From an uncultured Erythrobacter sp. (GTDB lineage: Bacteria; Pseudomonadota; Alphaproteobacteria; Sphingomonadales; Sphingomonadaceae), in assembly GCA_913061345.1 (NCBI GenBank), contig CAJXTZ010000006.1:1-50744 (forward strand): 50,744 bases of DNA, in the 5' to 3' direction. Numbering within the stretch: the first letter of the stretch is position 1; the number at the start of each line of letters is the position of its first letter. A program made the position numbers and the translations under genes. The notes beneath the pieces were generated by a model. It was given only the letters and a program-made list of their open reading frames with translations, made no database searches and was not told the origin of the DNA. This document shows positions 9,154 to 21,023 of this stretch, piece by piece.

Positions 9154-9329
9154 GCGGCCCCCGGATTGCGCCCGCAGGGACGCGCTATAGGGCGTTGTTA
9201 AGCATGATCGTTTAACGCTTCGTAAACTTCGCCGGATCGAGGCAAGTCCTCCGCGCACTCAGGAAAGCCATTGCCGACGGCACAGGCTCCTTCTAAGCGG
9301 CCCGGAGCGCGAAAGGAGCTGCAAGAACC

Positions 9330-10235
9330 ATGCAACAATCGGATCGGGCAGGGCTGCTGTTTGCACTGGCTGGCTTTTGCACGCTCACCGTCGGGGACAG
9401 TATCGTGAAAGGCATCGACGGGGCCTGGGCACCCACGGCGATTGCGGCGTGGCGATATGCTCTTGGCGCGATCGGCCTTACCGCGCTCTTGGTGATGAAG
9501 CAGGGCCTGCAGCCGCTTCGCGAGATACCGCAGCCAGGGATGCAGTGGCTGCGCGGCTTCGGAGTGGGCCTGGCCACCATCTGCTTTTTCGCCAGCGTCT
9601 GGCTGATGCCGCTGACCGAGGCGATTGCGCTGGTATTTACCCAGCCCATGTTCACTGCCATCCTTGCTGCCATATTCCTGGGAGAAAAGCTGCCTTGGCA
9701 AACCGTCGCCGCAACCCTGGTGGCGTTCGTCGGCGTGCTGATAGTCTTGCGCCCCAATTTTGCCACGATCGGTCTTGGTGCATTGCTTCCGCTGGGAGCC
9801 GCCTTCGGCATGGCGATCCTCGTGACTGCCAATCGCGCGGTGGCGGGCAGGGGCAGCGCGCTGGCGATGCAGTCCTATGTCGCCATTTTCGCAACCGTCA
9901 TCCTGCTCGCTGCCATGATCGCAGGCCATTTCAGCGGCTTTGCTGGCCTGCGGGTCGAATGGCCTGCGTGGCATGTCGCGGCGCGCATGGCGATCGTCGC
10001 CGTTACGGCCAGTGTCGCACACTGGCTGATCTACCTTGGTACCGAACGGGCGGGCGCGGCCACGGTCGCCCCCATGACCTATGGCCAGCTGATCGCAGCC
10101 TCGCTGATCGGCTATGCGTTCTTCGACGAGGTGCCGGATCTTACCGCGATGCTGGGTGCTGCGCTCATCATCGCGTCTGGCCTCTGGCTCTGGTATCAAG
10201 GGCGCAATCGTCGCGGCACGAAAGTACCCGCCTGA
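9330..10235 (+). CDS. EamA/DMT-family transporter
   Basis: A 301-residue protein with about ten membrane helices arranged as two EamA repeats. Repeat one includes LTEAIALVFTQPMFTAILAAIFLGEKLPWQ and the following GVLIVLRP; repeat two includes the corresponding APMTYGQLIAASLIGYAFFDEVPD. These are hallmarks of the drug/metabolite transporter superfamily, which exports small metabolites; a few relatives (ArnE/ArnF) flip lipid-linked sugars. AAAGGAG lies 9 bases before the ATG. It sits between the glycan operon and a second GT-C gene, converging on the latter with one base between stops. Whether it serves the glycan pathway or is a generic exporter cannot be decided here. Confidence 0.8.
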   Translation: MQQSDRAGLLFALAGFCTLTVGDSIVKGIDGAWAPTAIAAWRYALGAIGLTALLVMKQGLQPLREIPQPGMQWLRGFGVGLATICFFASVWLMPLTEAIALVFTQPMFTAILAAIFLGEKLPWQTVAATLVAFVGVLIVLRPNFATIGLGALLPLGAAFGMAILVTANRAVAGRGSALAMQSYVAIFATVILLAAMIAGHFSGFAGLRVEWPAWHVAARMAIVAVTASVAHWLIYLGTERAGAATVAPMTYGQLIAASLIGYAFFDEVPDLTAMLGAALIIASGLWLWYQGRNRRGTKVPA

Positions 10236-10236
10236 C

Positions 10237-11733
10237 CTATCGCGAGTGCCGCCGCACCCACGCGGTGACGCGGCGGCCATGCATTTCCACGGTAAGACGT
10301 TCCCGGTAGCCCTGCGCAAGAGCATCTTCCACCAAGGCAGCCGCCTGCGGATTGCGAATCGTCACGCCCTTATCCGCCGTGACGATCGCGCCGGGAGCTT
10401 GCGACAGTATGCGCACAACCTCTTCTACCTGATCGACGTCCAGTGCGCCTGTTTCCAGCGCATTGTTGAGATGATCGGGATAGACGAACCGCGTGGGCAC
10501 GCAGCTGTTCGCCAGCCGGTACAATACTGTGGGGCCGTCCCAGATCCACAGGCAGTTCGCTTCACTGTCGACATGCGGCGCGATGGCCGTGGCGAGGGCC
10601 CGGCTGGCGGCTCGCTCCTCAAGCGACTGAACGCGACGGTCCGGCAGCGAAAGCAGTGCTAGGAACATGACCGACAGGATCATCGCGGGCCAGAGACGCA
10701 GCGGTGCCCGGCGATCAATCAGTGGCAATGCAACCAGCGCAGCAGGCGCGGCAAGTGCGGCGTAGTAATAGAGATAGACCGTGCCCGGCAACAGCACGGT
10801 GGCCAACGTCGCTAACGCCCAGCCAACGAAAAAGGCCCATGTGGCGAAAGGCTCCGGCCGGTTCATGCGAAAGGCGGCGTAGACGCCTCCCGCTGCAAGG
10901 ATCAGCAACGGCGCGATGCCCAGGGCGTGATTTGCGCCCCAACGGCCCTGCGGCGCGGCCATGCGTTCGAAAAAACTCGCAAAGTTGGCAAACCAGAAAG
11001 CATCGAACTCTCCCACCGACGCATAAAACGCGCCCACGACTACGGTCGGTGTAAGCCCTATCACGGCGAACAGGGCGGCAATCGTGGCAAGCATGCCGAA
11101 ACTGCGCCCACGGCGATATTCCGTCCATAGTGCCCAACCCCCGAAGAACAGACATTGCGGGGCGACGGTATATTTCACCTGTAGTGCGAGCCCCCCCAGC
11201 AGCATGGCAACTGCGGCACGACGGGTAAAATGCGGGTGACCGGTATCAACAAGCAGCAGGACCATTCCAAGCATCAGCGGCGCGAAGAACACCTCGCTTT
11301 GCCCCGAATAGCTGCCGTATGCCGACAGCAGGATAATGGCGATGATACCTGCAAAGCTGGCTGTCACCCGGTCCACCAGGCGGCGAGCAAGGCGAAACGT
11401 CAGCCAACCGGTCGCCACGGCAAAGCCGGTCGCGACGAGCTGATAGGCGAGGGCGGAAGGGCCAAAGAGTAAGTGGATAAGGCCGAATATGGCGAACAGC
11501 CCGAACGGCTTGCGATCCCACAAGTCGATGAAGGGAAGCTCGCCATATTGCATGCGCCAGCCGATGAAACTGTACAACTGCTCGTCGAAATCGGCCACCG
11601 GATCGCCGAACCAGATACTGCGCAGGGCGAAGGTAAAGCCAGCGATCAGCGTAAGACACACGGCATCGCCGCGCAGCCACGCTGTCACGCGCGTCGTTTC
11701 TGCTTTGCCTGAAACTGCTGCCACGCCATTCAT
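10237..11733 (-). CDS. GT-C fold membrane glycosyltransferase, second copy
   Basis: A 498-residue polytopic protein with about ten hydrophobic segments. As in the other GT-C protein of this locus, the first periplasmic loop carries an Asp-Glu pair (VADFDEQLYSFIGW, residues 50-51), followed by LPFIDLWDRKPFGLF, a pattern seen in dolichyl-phosphate-mannose-protein mannosyltransferase-like enzymes. The C-terminus is a soluble ~110-residue domain. I start at ATG 11731-11733 with AGGAGA about 11 bases upstream; the frame's earlier TTG is unlikely. It is divergent from the HNH gene with a 56-base gap. It is probably a periplasmic glycosyl transfer enzyme acting on a lipid-linked donor; the acceptor is unknown. 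Confidence 0.74.
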   Translation of the reverse strand: MNGVAAVSGKAETTRVTAWLRGDAVCLTLIAGFTFALRSIWFGDPVADFDEQLYSFIGWRMQYGELPFIDLWDRKPFGLFAIFGLIHLLFGPSALAYQLVATGFAVATGWLTFRLARRLVDRVTASFAGIIAIILLSAYGSYSGQSEVFFAPLMLGMVLLLVDTGHPHFTRRAAVAMLLGGLALQVKYTVAPQCLFFGGWALWTEYRRGRSFGMLATIAALFAVIGLTPTVVVGAFYASVGEFDAFWFANFASFFERMAAPQGRWGANHALGIAPLLILAAGGVYAAFRMNRPEPFATWAFFVGWALATLATVLLPGTVYLYYYAALAAPAALVALPLIDRRAPLRLWPAMILSVMFLALLSLPDRRVQSLEERAASRALATAIAPHVDSEANCLWIWDGPTVLYRLANSCVPTRFVYPDHLNNALETGALDVDQVEEVVRILSQAPGAIVTADKGVTIRNPQAAALVEDALAQGYRERLTVEMHGRRVTAWVRRHSR

Positions 11734-11789
11734 CGCGGAAAATGTCTCCTGTCTGGTGCGCAATCGCGCAACATGGTTAAGAAGCGATT

Positions 11790-12077
11790 ATGAGCGAGGC
11801 GCAAAGCGAGACGTGCTGGCTGTGCGAGAGGCCGCTTGGCAGGAAGGTGCAGTGGCACCACACCGTGCCCAAGGCCAAGAAGGGACGAGCGAGGGTTCCC
11901 GTCCATCCGATCTGCCATCGCACTATTCACGCCCACGCCTCCAACGCGGAGCTTGCCAAGATGGACGGCGCGCGTGAGCCCCTCCTCGCGCTGGAGGAGA
12001 TGGCGAAATTCGTGGCGTGGGTTGCGGAGAAGCCACCCGATTTCCATGCGCCGACCCGCACGGCCAGGCGAACTTGA
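11790..12077 (+). CDS. Small HNH endonuclease family protein
   Basis: A 95-residue protein. CWLCERPLG near the N-terminus gives a CxxC pair, followed by VQWHHTVPKAKKG (the His-His of the HNH motif) and PICHRTIHAHAS with the last metal-site Cys/His residues. This is the compact HNH fold found in small stand-alone nucleases and in phage and restriction contexts. No methyltransferase, toxin partner or phage gene lies next to it, so its role is open. The start ATG at 11790 is preceded by only a weak AAGAAG. Confidence 0.68.
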   Translation: MSEAQSETCWLCERPLGRKVQWHHTVPKAKKGRARVPVHPICHRTIHAHASNAELAKMDGAREPLLALEEMAKFVAWVAEKPPDFHAPTRTARRT

Positions 12078-12304
12078 CGAAGCTGACATCGTGACAGTGC
12101 ACGGCGGTGCGCGAAATTACAGTTTTTCAATCGGATAGTGCGATCCGTCAAATTGACACCCTGCCAGAGAATTTCACCGCGCATCCGTTCATCCCAGCAC
12201 TCAAGAGCCGTAGAACACTGGGGTCTAGAACTGGCTGTAGGATAGGCCACGTGATACTGGCCGGAAATCATGCCATGGCTCGATCCATAAATGTGGAGGA
12301 AGCG
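12078..12304. other. Intergenic region between convergent genes
   Basis: This 227-base gap separates the HNH gene from the convergent methyltransferase gene. I see no convincing open frame, tRNA or T-tailed hairpin. Both transcripts should end here, perhaps by a Rho-dependent route. Confidence 0.4.
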
Positions 12305-12874
12305 CTATTCGCTCGACGTGTCTTCCGGCAGTACGCTGGGAAATCCGTCAATAAACTGTTCCGGCACCGTCCATTTGAAAACGTTATGGTTTTCAACCAC
12401 CTTTTCGACATCGGGAATCCAGCCGCCCATCGCGAAGGATTGGCTGACCACCCGCGAACCGGGCTCCATCTGCTCCAGGATGCGTGGACGAAGCCGCAGG
12501 TTCAGCGTCGAGCCAAGATAAATCGCCAGCACGTCCACCTCGGTCAGGTCGGTCTCGAACAGATCCTGGTTACGAAATTCCACGAGATGCGAAACCCCGG
12601 CCTCGCGCGCATTTTTTCGTGAGCGTTCCAGTAGTGCGTCGTCGATTTCGATACCGACGCCCGTGATGCCATAATCGCGTGCTGCGGCGATCACGATCCG
12701 GCCGTCGCCAGAACCAAGATCGTAGAGAACGTCTCCCTTCTCGATTTGCGCGAGACGAAGCATTTCATCGACCACCGCTGGAGGTGTCGGGATGTAATGA
12801 ATATCCTGGCTATTATCGACGCAGGATGTGAGGCCAAGGGCGATCAGTGCCACGAGGCATGGGGGCAATTTCAT
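12305..12874 (-). CDS. Lipoprotein-type class I SAM methyltransferase
   Basis: A 189-residue protein with two features that rarely go together. The first ~18 residues form a signal ending in a lipobox (LGLTSC), predicting export and lipid attachment. The rest is a methyltransferase domain: GDVLYDLGSGDGRIVIAAA is motif I, VGIEIDDALLERSRKNA the acidic strand, and ENQ-like VEFRNQDLFETDL the next loop. It resembles the DOT1-like/conserved-hypothetical methyltransferases that sometimes carry signal sequences. It follows atpC by 54 bases on the same strand and could be read from the ATP synthase promoter. Whether it is really periplasmic, where SAM is not known to be supplied, is an open question. 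Confidence 0.75.
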   Translation of the reverse strand: MKLPPCLVALIALGLTSCVDNSQDIHYIPTPPAVVDEMLRLAQIEKGDVLYDLGSGDGRIVIAAARDYGITGVGIEIDDALLERSRKNAREAGVSHLVEFRNQDLFETDLTEVDVLAIYLGSTLNLRLRPRILEQMEPGSRVVSQSFAMGGWIPDVEKVVENHNVFKWTVPEQFIDGFPSVLPEDTSSE

Positions 12875-12928
12875 TCAGCCGGCCACTTGCGCAGATACGG
12901 CCGAACGAATTCAGCTCGCTGGGGAACG

Positions 12929-13186
12929 TCAGTCCTCAACGTGCTCCGCCAGGACTGTGAGCCCGTTGTCGCCCACTTCGGCAAAGCCGCCGCGCACTTC
13001 GATATTCTCTGGCGCGCCGCCTTCGGTCTTGTAGACCTGAACCGCACCGTCGCGAATGGTCGACATGAAGGGCGCATGACCCTCCAGCACGCCGAATTCG
13101 CCTTCCGCGCCGGGAACGACCACCATGTGGACGTCCTCGGAGCGGACCAGCTTTGACGGGGTAACGAGTTCGAAGTGCAGTGCCAT
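12929..13186 (-). CDS. atpC: F1Fo ATP synthase epsilon subunit, short form
   Basis: The 85-residue protein is the N-terminal beta-sandwich of the epsilon subunit, with [14 protein letters not shown] at the start and the family's [19 protein letters not shown] motif at about 23-41. It stops before the C-terminal two-helix domain that in E. coli (139 residues) inhibits ATP hydrolysis. Short epsilon subunits occur in other alphaproteobacteria, where a separate zeta protein can act as inhibitor; none is visible here. The gene follows atpD by 5 bases. It forms part of the central stalk of the membrane-bound ATP synthase. Confidence 0.93.
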   Translation of the reverse strand: MALHFELVTPSKLVRSEDVHMVVVPGAEGEFGVLEGHAPFMSTIRDGAVQVYKTEGGAPENIEVRGGFAEVGDNGLTVLAEHVED

Positions 13187-13191
13187 GTCGA

Positions 13192-14682
<1,491 letters not shown>

Positions 14683-14733
14683 TCAAAAAGGTGTCTGGTT
14701 TGGTTTAACTGTTAGGCGTCGATTACGCAGCGA

Positions 14734-15084
14734 TTACTGGGCGCAAACCGCCTCGGCATCGGCGATGACCCAGGCATCGCCAGCTTCGCTGATTTCGAGG
14801 GTGGCGTCGTTGCGAAGATATTCGTCGTCGCCAAGACCGTACTCGCAAGAAACGGTTTCTGCACCCATTGCGCGGCGGCAGATAGAGGTGTTGACAGCTT
14901 CCGCGTCAGGGCACGCTTCGGCATAGAGTTCGGCGAACAGGGCTTCGTCCGGAGCCGGCAGGGTGACGACCGGCTCTGCTTCGACCACAGGCGTGACAGC
15001 AGGTTCGGGTGTGGGTTCCTCGCCGCAGGCGACCAGCACCAGCAGGGGAAGGCAAAGGGTGAGGGAGTTGATCTTCACTGTCAT
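14734..15084 (-). CDS. Small lipoprotein inside the ATP synthase operon
   Basis: A 116-residue protein I do not recognise. It begins with a lipoprotein signal (MTVKINSLTLCLPLLVLVAC, Cys 20 as the lipidation site), then a Pro/Glu/Val-rich linker (about 22-45) and a compact acidic domain with four further Cys residues (in EACPD, SICRR, SCEYG and AVCAQ) that could form two disulfides. AGGA stands 8-11 bases before the ATG. It starts 11 bases after the atpG stop and is followed by atpD on the same strand, so it is almost certainly cotranscribed with the ATP synthase genes. Its function is unknown. Confidence 0.75.
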   Translation of the reverse strand: MTVKINSLTLCLPLLVLVACGEEPTPEPAVTPVVEAEPVVTLPAPDEALFAELYAEACPDAEAVNTSICRRAMGAETVSCEYGLGDDEYLRNDATLEISEAGDAWVIADAEAVCAQ

Positions 15085-15095
15085 GTCTTTCCTGG

Positions 15096-15965
15096 TCAGA
15101 GCGCCTCGGCGCCCGCGATGATTTCAATGAGTTCGGTGGTGATCGCAGCCTGACGGCTGCGGTTGTACTGGATGGTGAGCTTGTCGATCAGGTCGCCAGC
15201 GTTGCGCGTGGCGTTGTCCATCGCCGTCATTGAGGCACCCTGCTCGGAAGCCTCGCGCTCAAGCAATGCGCCGAACAGCTGCGTCTTGATGTAGCGCGGC
15301 AAGAGGTCTTCGAGGATGGCTTCCTCGTCGGGCTCGTACTCCACGACTGCATCCGTTTCCTCGACGGTTTCCGGAGCGGGAACCGGCAGGATCTGCGTGG
15401 TGGTGGGATCCTGCGACAGCGCGCTCTTGAAGATCGGATAAACGAGGTGAGCGACGTCGAATTCGCCCTTCTCGAACTTGGCCACCAGCTCGTCGGCGAT
15501 TTTTTCGGCTTCGGCGAAGTCCGGGTCCTTCATCTCGCTGGTGTCGTACATCGTATCGACCTGGCTGGCGTAGTCACGCTTGATCGGCGCGCGGCCCTTC
15601 TTGCCTACGAGGTAGAACGAGACGCTCTTGCCTTGCGCAGTCAGCTCGCGCGCCTGCTTCTTGGCCTCTTTGACGATATTCGCGTTGAGACCGCCGCACA
15701 GGCCCTTGTCGGTGTTGACCACTACGAGCAGATGCTTCTGATCGTTGCCCGTGCCGCGCAGCAGCAGGGGCGCGCTGTCTCCGCTCACCTTGCTGGCGAG
15801 CGAGCCCATGACCCCTGCCAGACGATCCGCATAGGGGCGGGCAGCCTCAGCAGCAGCCTGGGCTTTGCGCAGTTTTGCCGCCGCGACCATCTGCTTGGCC
15901 TTGGTGATCTTCTGCGTGGACTTGACCGACTTGATCCGGTCCTTGAGTTCCTTGAGGCTAGCCAT
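15096..15965 (-). CDS. atpG: F1Fo ATP synthase gamma subunit
   Basis: A 289-residue subunit forming the rotating central shaft. The N-terminal helix [20 protein letters not shown] and [16 protein letters not shown] are diagnostic, as are [12 protein letters not shown] near 88-99 and the C-terminal helix with [20 protein letters not shown] and [17 protein letters not shown] lies 6 bases upstream of the ATG. It follows atpA by 30 bases. The middle holds an acidic insertion (EEAILEDL), which is common in alphaproteobacteria. Confidence 0.96.
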   Translation of the reverse strand: MASLKELKDRIKSVKSTQKITKAKQMVAAAKLRKAQAAAEAARPYADRLAGVMGSLASKVSGDSAPLLLRGTGNDQKHLLVVVNTDKGLCGGLNANIVKEAKKQARELTAQGKSVSFYLVGKKGRAPIKRDYASQVDTMYDTSEMKDPDFAEAEKIADELVAKFEKGEFDVAHLVYPIFKSALSQDPTTTQILPVPAPETVEETDAVVEYEPDEEAILEDLLPRYIKTQLFGALLEREASEQGASMTAMDNATRNAGDLIDKLTIQYNRSRQAAITTELIEIIAGAEAL

Positions 15966-15995
15966 TTCGGCTCCCTATCTTGTCTCTTGAACGGT

Positions 15996-17549
<1,554 letters not shown>

Positions 17550-17553
17550 CTAC

Positions 17554-18111
17554 TCAGGCGGTCTTCATGGCCTGGGCGAGGGAGTTGAGACGGGTACGGA
17601 TCGAGCTGTCGATACGCTTCGATCCGATGGTGACGACGAGCCCGCCCAGAAGGTCGGGATCGACGCGCGATTTCAGTTTCAACGTGCGGCCTTCGCGAGC
17701 ACGCAACTTGCCTTCCAGATCGACGAGCTGGGCATCGGTGAGGGCATGGGCACTGGCAACTTCGGCCTGCACTTCGCCGCGCTGGGCAGCGGCGATGGTA
17801 GCGAAGGCGCGAATGACGCCGGGCAATTTCGACAAGCGGCGGTTGTTCGCCAGCACGCCAAGAAAGTTCTTGGTCAATTCCGACAGACCAAGGTGATCGC
17901 CGATACCGGCCATCACGGCGGCCAGTTGGCTACGGCTGATCTCCGGATTGTTGATAAGCGCCGAAAGCTCTTTCGATTCGCGCAAGGCGGCATCGAGCTT
18001 GTCGAGATCGGACTCGACAGCGGTTACCGTGCCAGCTTCACTGGCAAGATCGAATAGGGCCGAGGCATAACGCCCTGCCAGGCTGGCCTGAATACCGGCG
18101 GAAAGCTCCAC
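17554..18111 (-). CDS. atpH: F1Fo ATP synthase delta subunit
   Basis: A 185-residue stator subunit that links F1 to the peripheral stalk. It contains [18 protein letters not shown] at the N-terminus, [22 protein letters not shown] in the middle, and the C-terminal [21 protein letters not shown]. The open frame extends upstream to 18249, but the GTG at 18109-18111, with AAGGA nine bases before it, gives the length usual for the family. It is the first gene of the operon; the ~180 bases upstream must hold the promoter and include an imperfect GC-rich hairpin, GGGGGCG paired with CGCTCCCC, around 18153-18174. Confidence 0.93.
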   Translation of the reverse strand: MELSAGIQASLAGRYASALFDLASEAGTVTAVESDLDKLDAALRESKELSALINNPEISRSQLAAVMAGIGDHLGLSELTKNFLGVLANNRRLSKLPGVIRAFATIAAAQRGEVQAEVASAHALTDAQLVDLEGKLRAREGRTLKLKSRVDPDLLGGLVVTIGSKRIDSSIRTRLNSLAQAMKTA

Positions 18112-18291
18112 GCGCGAATGTCCTTCAAGGTCAGAGAAAACGCAATTACTGGTTGCCTGAAGGGGAGCGCGCGAAACGCCCCCTATCAAGGTTGGCGCGC
18201 GCCTAGCACCGAGGTTTGATTCATGCAACCCGAGTCCGGGCGGGATCATCTCGGTAACAGGACCGAACCGGCGAGGGTCGGATAGATTTCC

Positions 18292-19881
18292 CTATCCCTG
18301 ATCTTCCCCGTCGGGCAGCTCCGCCGTCTGGGAGCAGCGATAGACCAGCCGTTCGTTGGGGCGCGGGGGCAGGGCGGACATGATGGCGGCCTGGCTGTTG
18401 CCCAGTTCGCGCGCGGCGGCCTCGTCCACTCCGCACGCTGGCGCAGCATAGGCGCCGCGTGCGGTGCGGGCCTCTCGCATGGTTTCAAGGTCGAGCAGGT
18501 ATCGCTCCATCACCAGTTCGCCAGCAACTGGATCGTAGCGATTGACCGATACCGCGGCCTCGTTCGCGGGAACGAACACGCGGGTCCAGCGGCCACCCGT
18601 CAATCCATATTGCGTACGATCGTTTATACATCCATCGCCAGACCACTCTATCGTCATGTCGTCCGCCGGATCACCCACCACGCGGCTGCGCTGCGTATCC
18701 AGAACGCAAGCGTAGCTGCCACCCTGGGCCGCTGCGGTCGCTTCTGGCGTGGCGATGGTGCCGGTAGGACCGTCGGTTTGCGTGCCTGCGCGAAGGCTCT
18801 CCTCGACGCGCTCGTCAATCTCGGCAAAGGCAGGACGCGAGATCCAGGTAACAAGCGCTCCGATCACGGCCAGCAATGCCGCTGCACCGGCGATAGCACG
18901 CATTCGCATGTCGCGCTGCCTATGGCCGTAAACCGCCACACCGCAAGCGGCCAGCGCCACGATGAAGAGCAGGAGCGCCAGGGCCATGCCGTTCGAGCGT
19001 GCTTCCATCACTTCATAGGTTATCGTGCGACGGATCTCTGCCGTTTGCTGGGCAAGGGCCTCCGCCTCGCGTTCGGCGCGCTCCTGCGCTACTTCCGCCT
19101 GCGCTTCGGCGCGAGCCAGTTCCTCTGCTTCCAGATCGGCCAGGCTGCGGCAGGACAATGAATTGATGCGCGGCTGAACGTCATTCGCACGCAGGAACGG
19201 CAGCAGTTCGCGCGTGCTGACGGCGAAGAAAAACTCGGCATCGGAACCTGCGCTTTCGGTGCCGAAGGAGTTCACCCCGATCACCCGCCCGCAATCGTCC
19301 AGCAACGGCCCGCCGGAATTGCCACGGGCGATAGGCGCGGTGTGCAAAATGGTGTCGAATTCGCGGCTGGGGCGGCGGCCCGACAGAAAGCCTGTGGCGG
19401 TGACGGGAGGCTGGGCGCGGAATATGTCGGACTGGCCAAGGCCCTGCGCCCTATCCACGTTCAGCGGATAGCCGACGGCGGTAACGGAGCCGCTCTGCGC
19501 CGGGTTTCCCGCAATCGTAAGCGGCGGCAGGCCCAAGGGTTCTGTCAGTTCCAGCAAGGCCAGATCGTTGTGCGGACTGGTGGCGACGAGCCGCGCGTAG
19601 ACCGCTTCTGCCCCTTCCGCCGGCACGACGCCGATGGAAAGGCGATCATCGTCTACCGCCTCCTGCACCACGTGGGCATTGGTGACGATCCGCTCTCCAC
19701 CTACGGCGAAGCCGGTGCCGTGGGAAATCGGGAAGATTTCCTCCCCGTCCTTGCCGATGATTATCACACGCACCACGCCGCGTGCGGACGCCTCTATATC
19801 CCCCGGATCGGCTGATGCTGTTGCAGGCACCAGCGTGAGTAAGGCAAGAAAGGCGGCGAAAATGGCTGCGATGCGGTGCAT
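18292..19881 (-). CDS. Exported trypsin-like serine protease with two membrane helices
   Basis: A 529-residue protein. A signal peptide (cleavage near Ala 24) leads into a chymotrypsin/HtrA-like protease domain with the triad in order: His 70 in TNAHVV, Asp 106 in HNDLALL, Ser 189 in GNSGGPL. No PDZ domain follows. A Glu/Ala-rich coiled coil (about 245-280) comes next, then two hydrophobic helices near 300-350 and a C-terminal domain of ~170 residues with Cys pairs that would again be outside the cytoplasm. The gene is upstream of the atp operon, separated by 180 bases. Substrate unknown; an envelope-stress or regulated-proteolysis role is a guess. Confidence 0.8.
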   Translation of the reverse strand: MHRIAAIFAAFLALLTLVPATASADPGDIEASARGVVRVIIIGKDGEEIFPISHGTGFAVGGERIVTNAHVVQEAVDDDRLSIGVVPAEGAEAVYARLVATSPHNDLALLELTEPLGLPPLTIAGNPAQSGSVTAVGYPLNVDRAQGLGQSDIFRAQPPVTATGFLSGRRPSREFDTILHTAPIARGNSGGPLLDDCGRVIGVNSFGTESAGSDAEFFFAVSTRELLPFLRANDVQPRINSLSCRSLADLEAEELARAEAQAEVAQERAEREAEALAQQTAEIRRTITYEVMEARSNGMALALLLFIVALAACGVAVYGHRQRDMRMRAIAGAAALLAVIGALVTWISRPAFAEIDERVEESLRAGTQTDGPTGTIATPEATAAAQGGSYACVLDTQRSRVVGDPADDMTIEWSGDGCINDRTQYGLTGGRWTRVFVPANEAAVSVNRYDPVAGELVMERYLLDLETMREARTARGAYAAPACGVDEAAARELGNSQAAIMSALPPRPNERLVYRCSQTAELPDGEDQG

Positions 19882-19961
19882 ATGCCCGCGCTTCTATAGG
19901 GTTGTGCATTGACCGCAAGCTTCGGGACGCGCAGCCTGCACAAAGCTGGCATAACCTTGGT

Positions 19962-21023
19962 ATGACCGAACCCGTTCTCTCCTCCTCGCCCAACGCGCCA
20001 ATGTCCGACGAGGATCGCTGGCGCGTGGCGCTGGCGAAGGATCGCCGCTTTGACGGCGTGTTTGTTACCGGCGTGCATTCCACCGGGATCTACTGTCGCC
20101 CCAGTTGCCCGGCCCGCGCGCCCAAGCGGAAAAACGTGCGGTTCTACGCCACGCCGGACGCGGCCGAGACGGCGGGTCTGCGCGCCTGCAAGCGCTGCGC
20201 ACCCGACCAGCAGAGCCGTGAAGAGGCCGCAGTGCTGCGCGTGTTGGAAATATTGCGCGATGCCGACGCCCCCGTGCCGCTGGCAAAGCTTGGGGCGGCG
20301 ACCGATTATTCGCCCACGCACCTGCAACGCGTATTTGCCCGCGCGGTGGGTATATCGCCGGCAGCCTACGCGCGCGCTCTGCGACGCGAACGGGCGCAGC
20401 AGGCGCTGACGCGCAGTCCAAGCGTGACCGATGCCATGTACGAGGCGGGCTATTCGACACCATCACGCTTTTACGATGACATGAAAGGGCAATTGGGAAT
20501 GAGCGCCAAAGACAGGCGGGACGGAGCCGCGGGACGGGCCATTCATTATGCCATTGTCGAAACCACGCTGGGCGGGATGCTGGTGGCGGCAACCGACAAG
20601 GGTGTGTGCTGCCTGGCTTTCAACGAAGGCGAGGCAGAACTGCGCACCCGCTTCCCCAGGGCCGAACTGATCGAAGGGGATGACGCGTTCCGCGACCTTT
20701 TCGCGCAAGTTGCTGAAGCCGTAGAGAAACCGGGCACGGGGCAGGATATTCCGCTGGACGTGCAAGGCACCGCGTTCCAGCAGCGCGTCTGGAAAGAACT
20801 GCGCCGTATCCCTTCGGGCGAGACGCGCAGCTATGGGCAACTCGCGGCAACGCTTGGTTCGCCGAAGGCCAGCCGCGCGGTGGGTGGAGCAAACGGCGCG
20901 AACAATATCGCCGTGCTGATCCCTTGCCATCGCGTAATCGCGGCAGACGGCGGTCTAGGCGGCTATGCCTATGGCACCGAGATAAAGGCCGAACTGCTGC
21001 GGCGGGAGAAGGGCGACACCTAA
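19962..21023 (+). CDS. ada: Bifunctional Ada: methylated-DNA repair and AraC-type regulator
   Basis: A 353-residue protein, matching E. coli Ada in length. The N-terminal zinc domain has Cys 45 and Cys 49 (GIYCRPSCPAR) and Cys 76 and Cys 79 (ACKRC); one accepts methyl groups from phosphotriesters and switches on transcription. An AraC helix-turn-helix region (YSPTHLQRVFARAVGISPA) follows. The C-terminal O6-methylguanine methyltransferase has the active-site PCHRV with Cys 322. ATG 19962 gives a complete protein; the frame's earlier TTG at 19902 is unlikely. Its stop overlaps that of the convergent photolyase gene by three bases. Confidence 0.93.
   Translation: MTEPVLSSSPNAPMSDEDRWRVALAKDRRFDGVFVTGVHSTGIYCRPSCPARAPKRKNVRFYATPDAAETAGLRACKRCAPDQQSREEAAVLRVLEILRDADAPVPLAKLGAATDYSPTHLQRVFARAVGISPAAYARALRRERAQQALTRSPSVTDAMYEAGYSTPSRFYDDMKGQLGMSAKDRRDGAAGRAIHYAIVETTLGGMLVAATDKGVCCLAFNEGEAELRTRFPRAELIEGDDAFRDLFAQVAEAVEKPGTGQDIPLDVQGTAFQQRVWKELRRIPSGETRSYGQLAATLGSPKASRAVGGANGANNIAVLIPCHRVIAADGGLGGYAYGTEIKAELLRREKGDT

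Noticed and set aside
11790..12077. HNH gene considered as part of a phage or restriction island
   Set aside because: No methyltransferase of DNA type, integrase or phage gene is near; base composition does not stand out.
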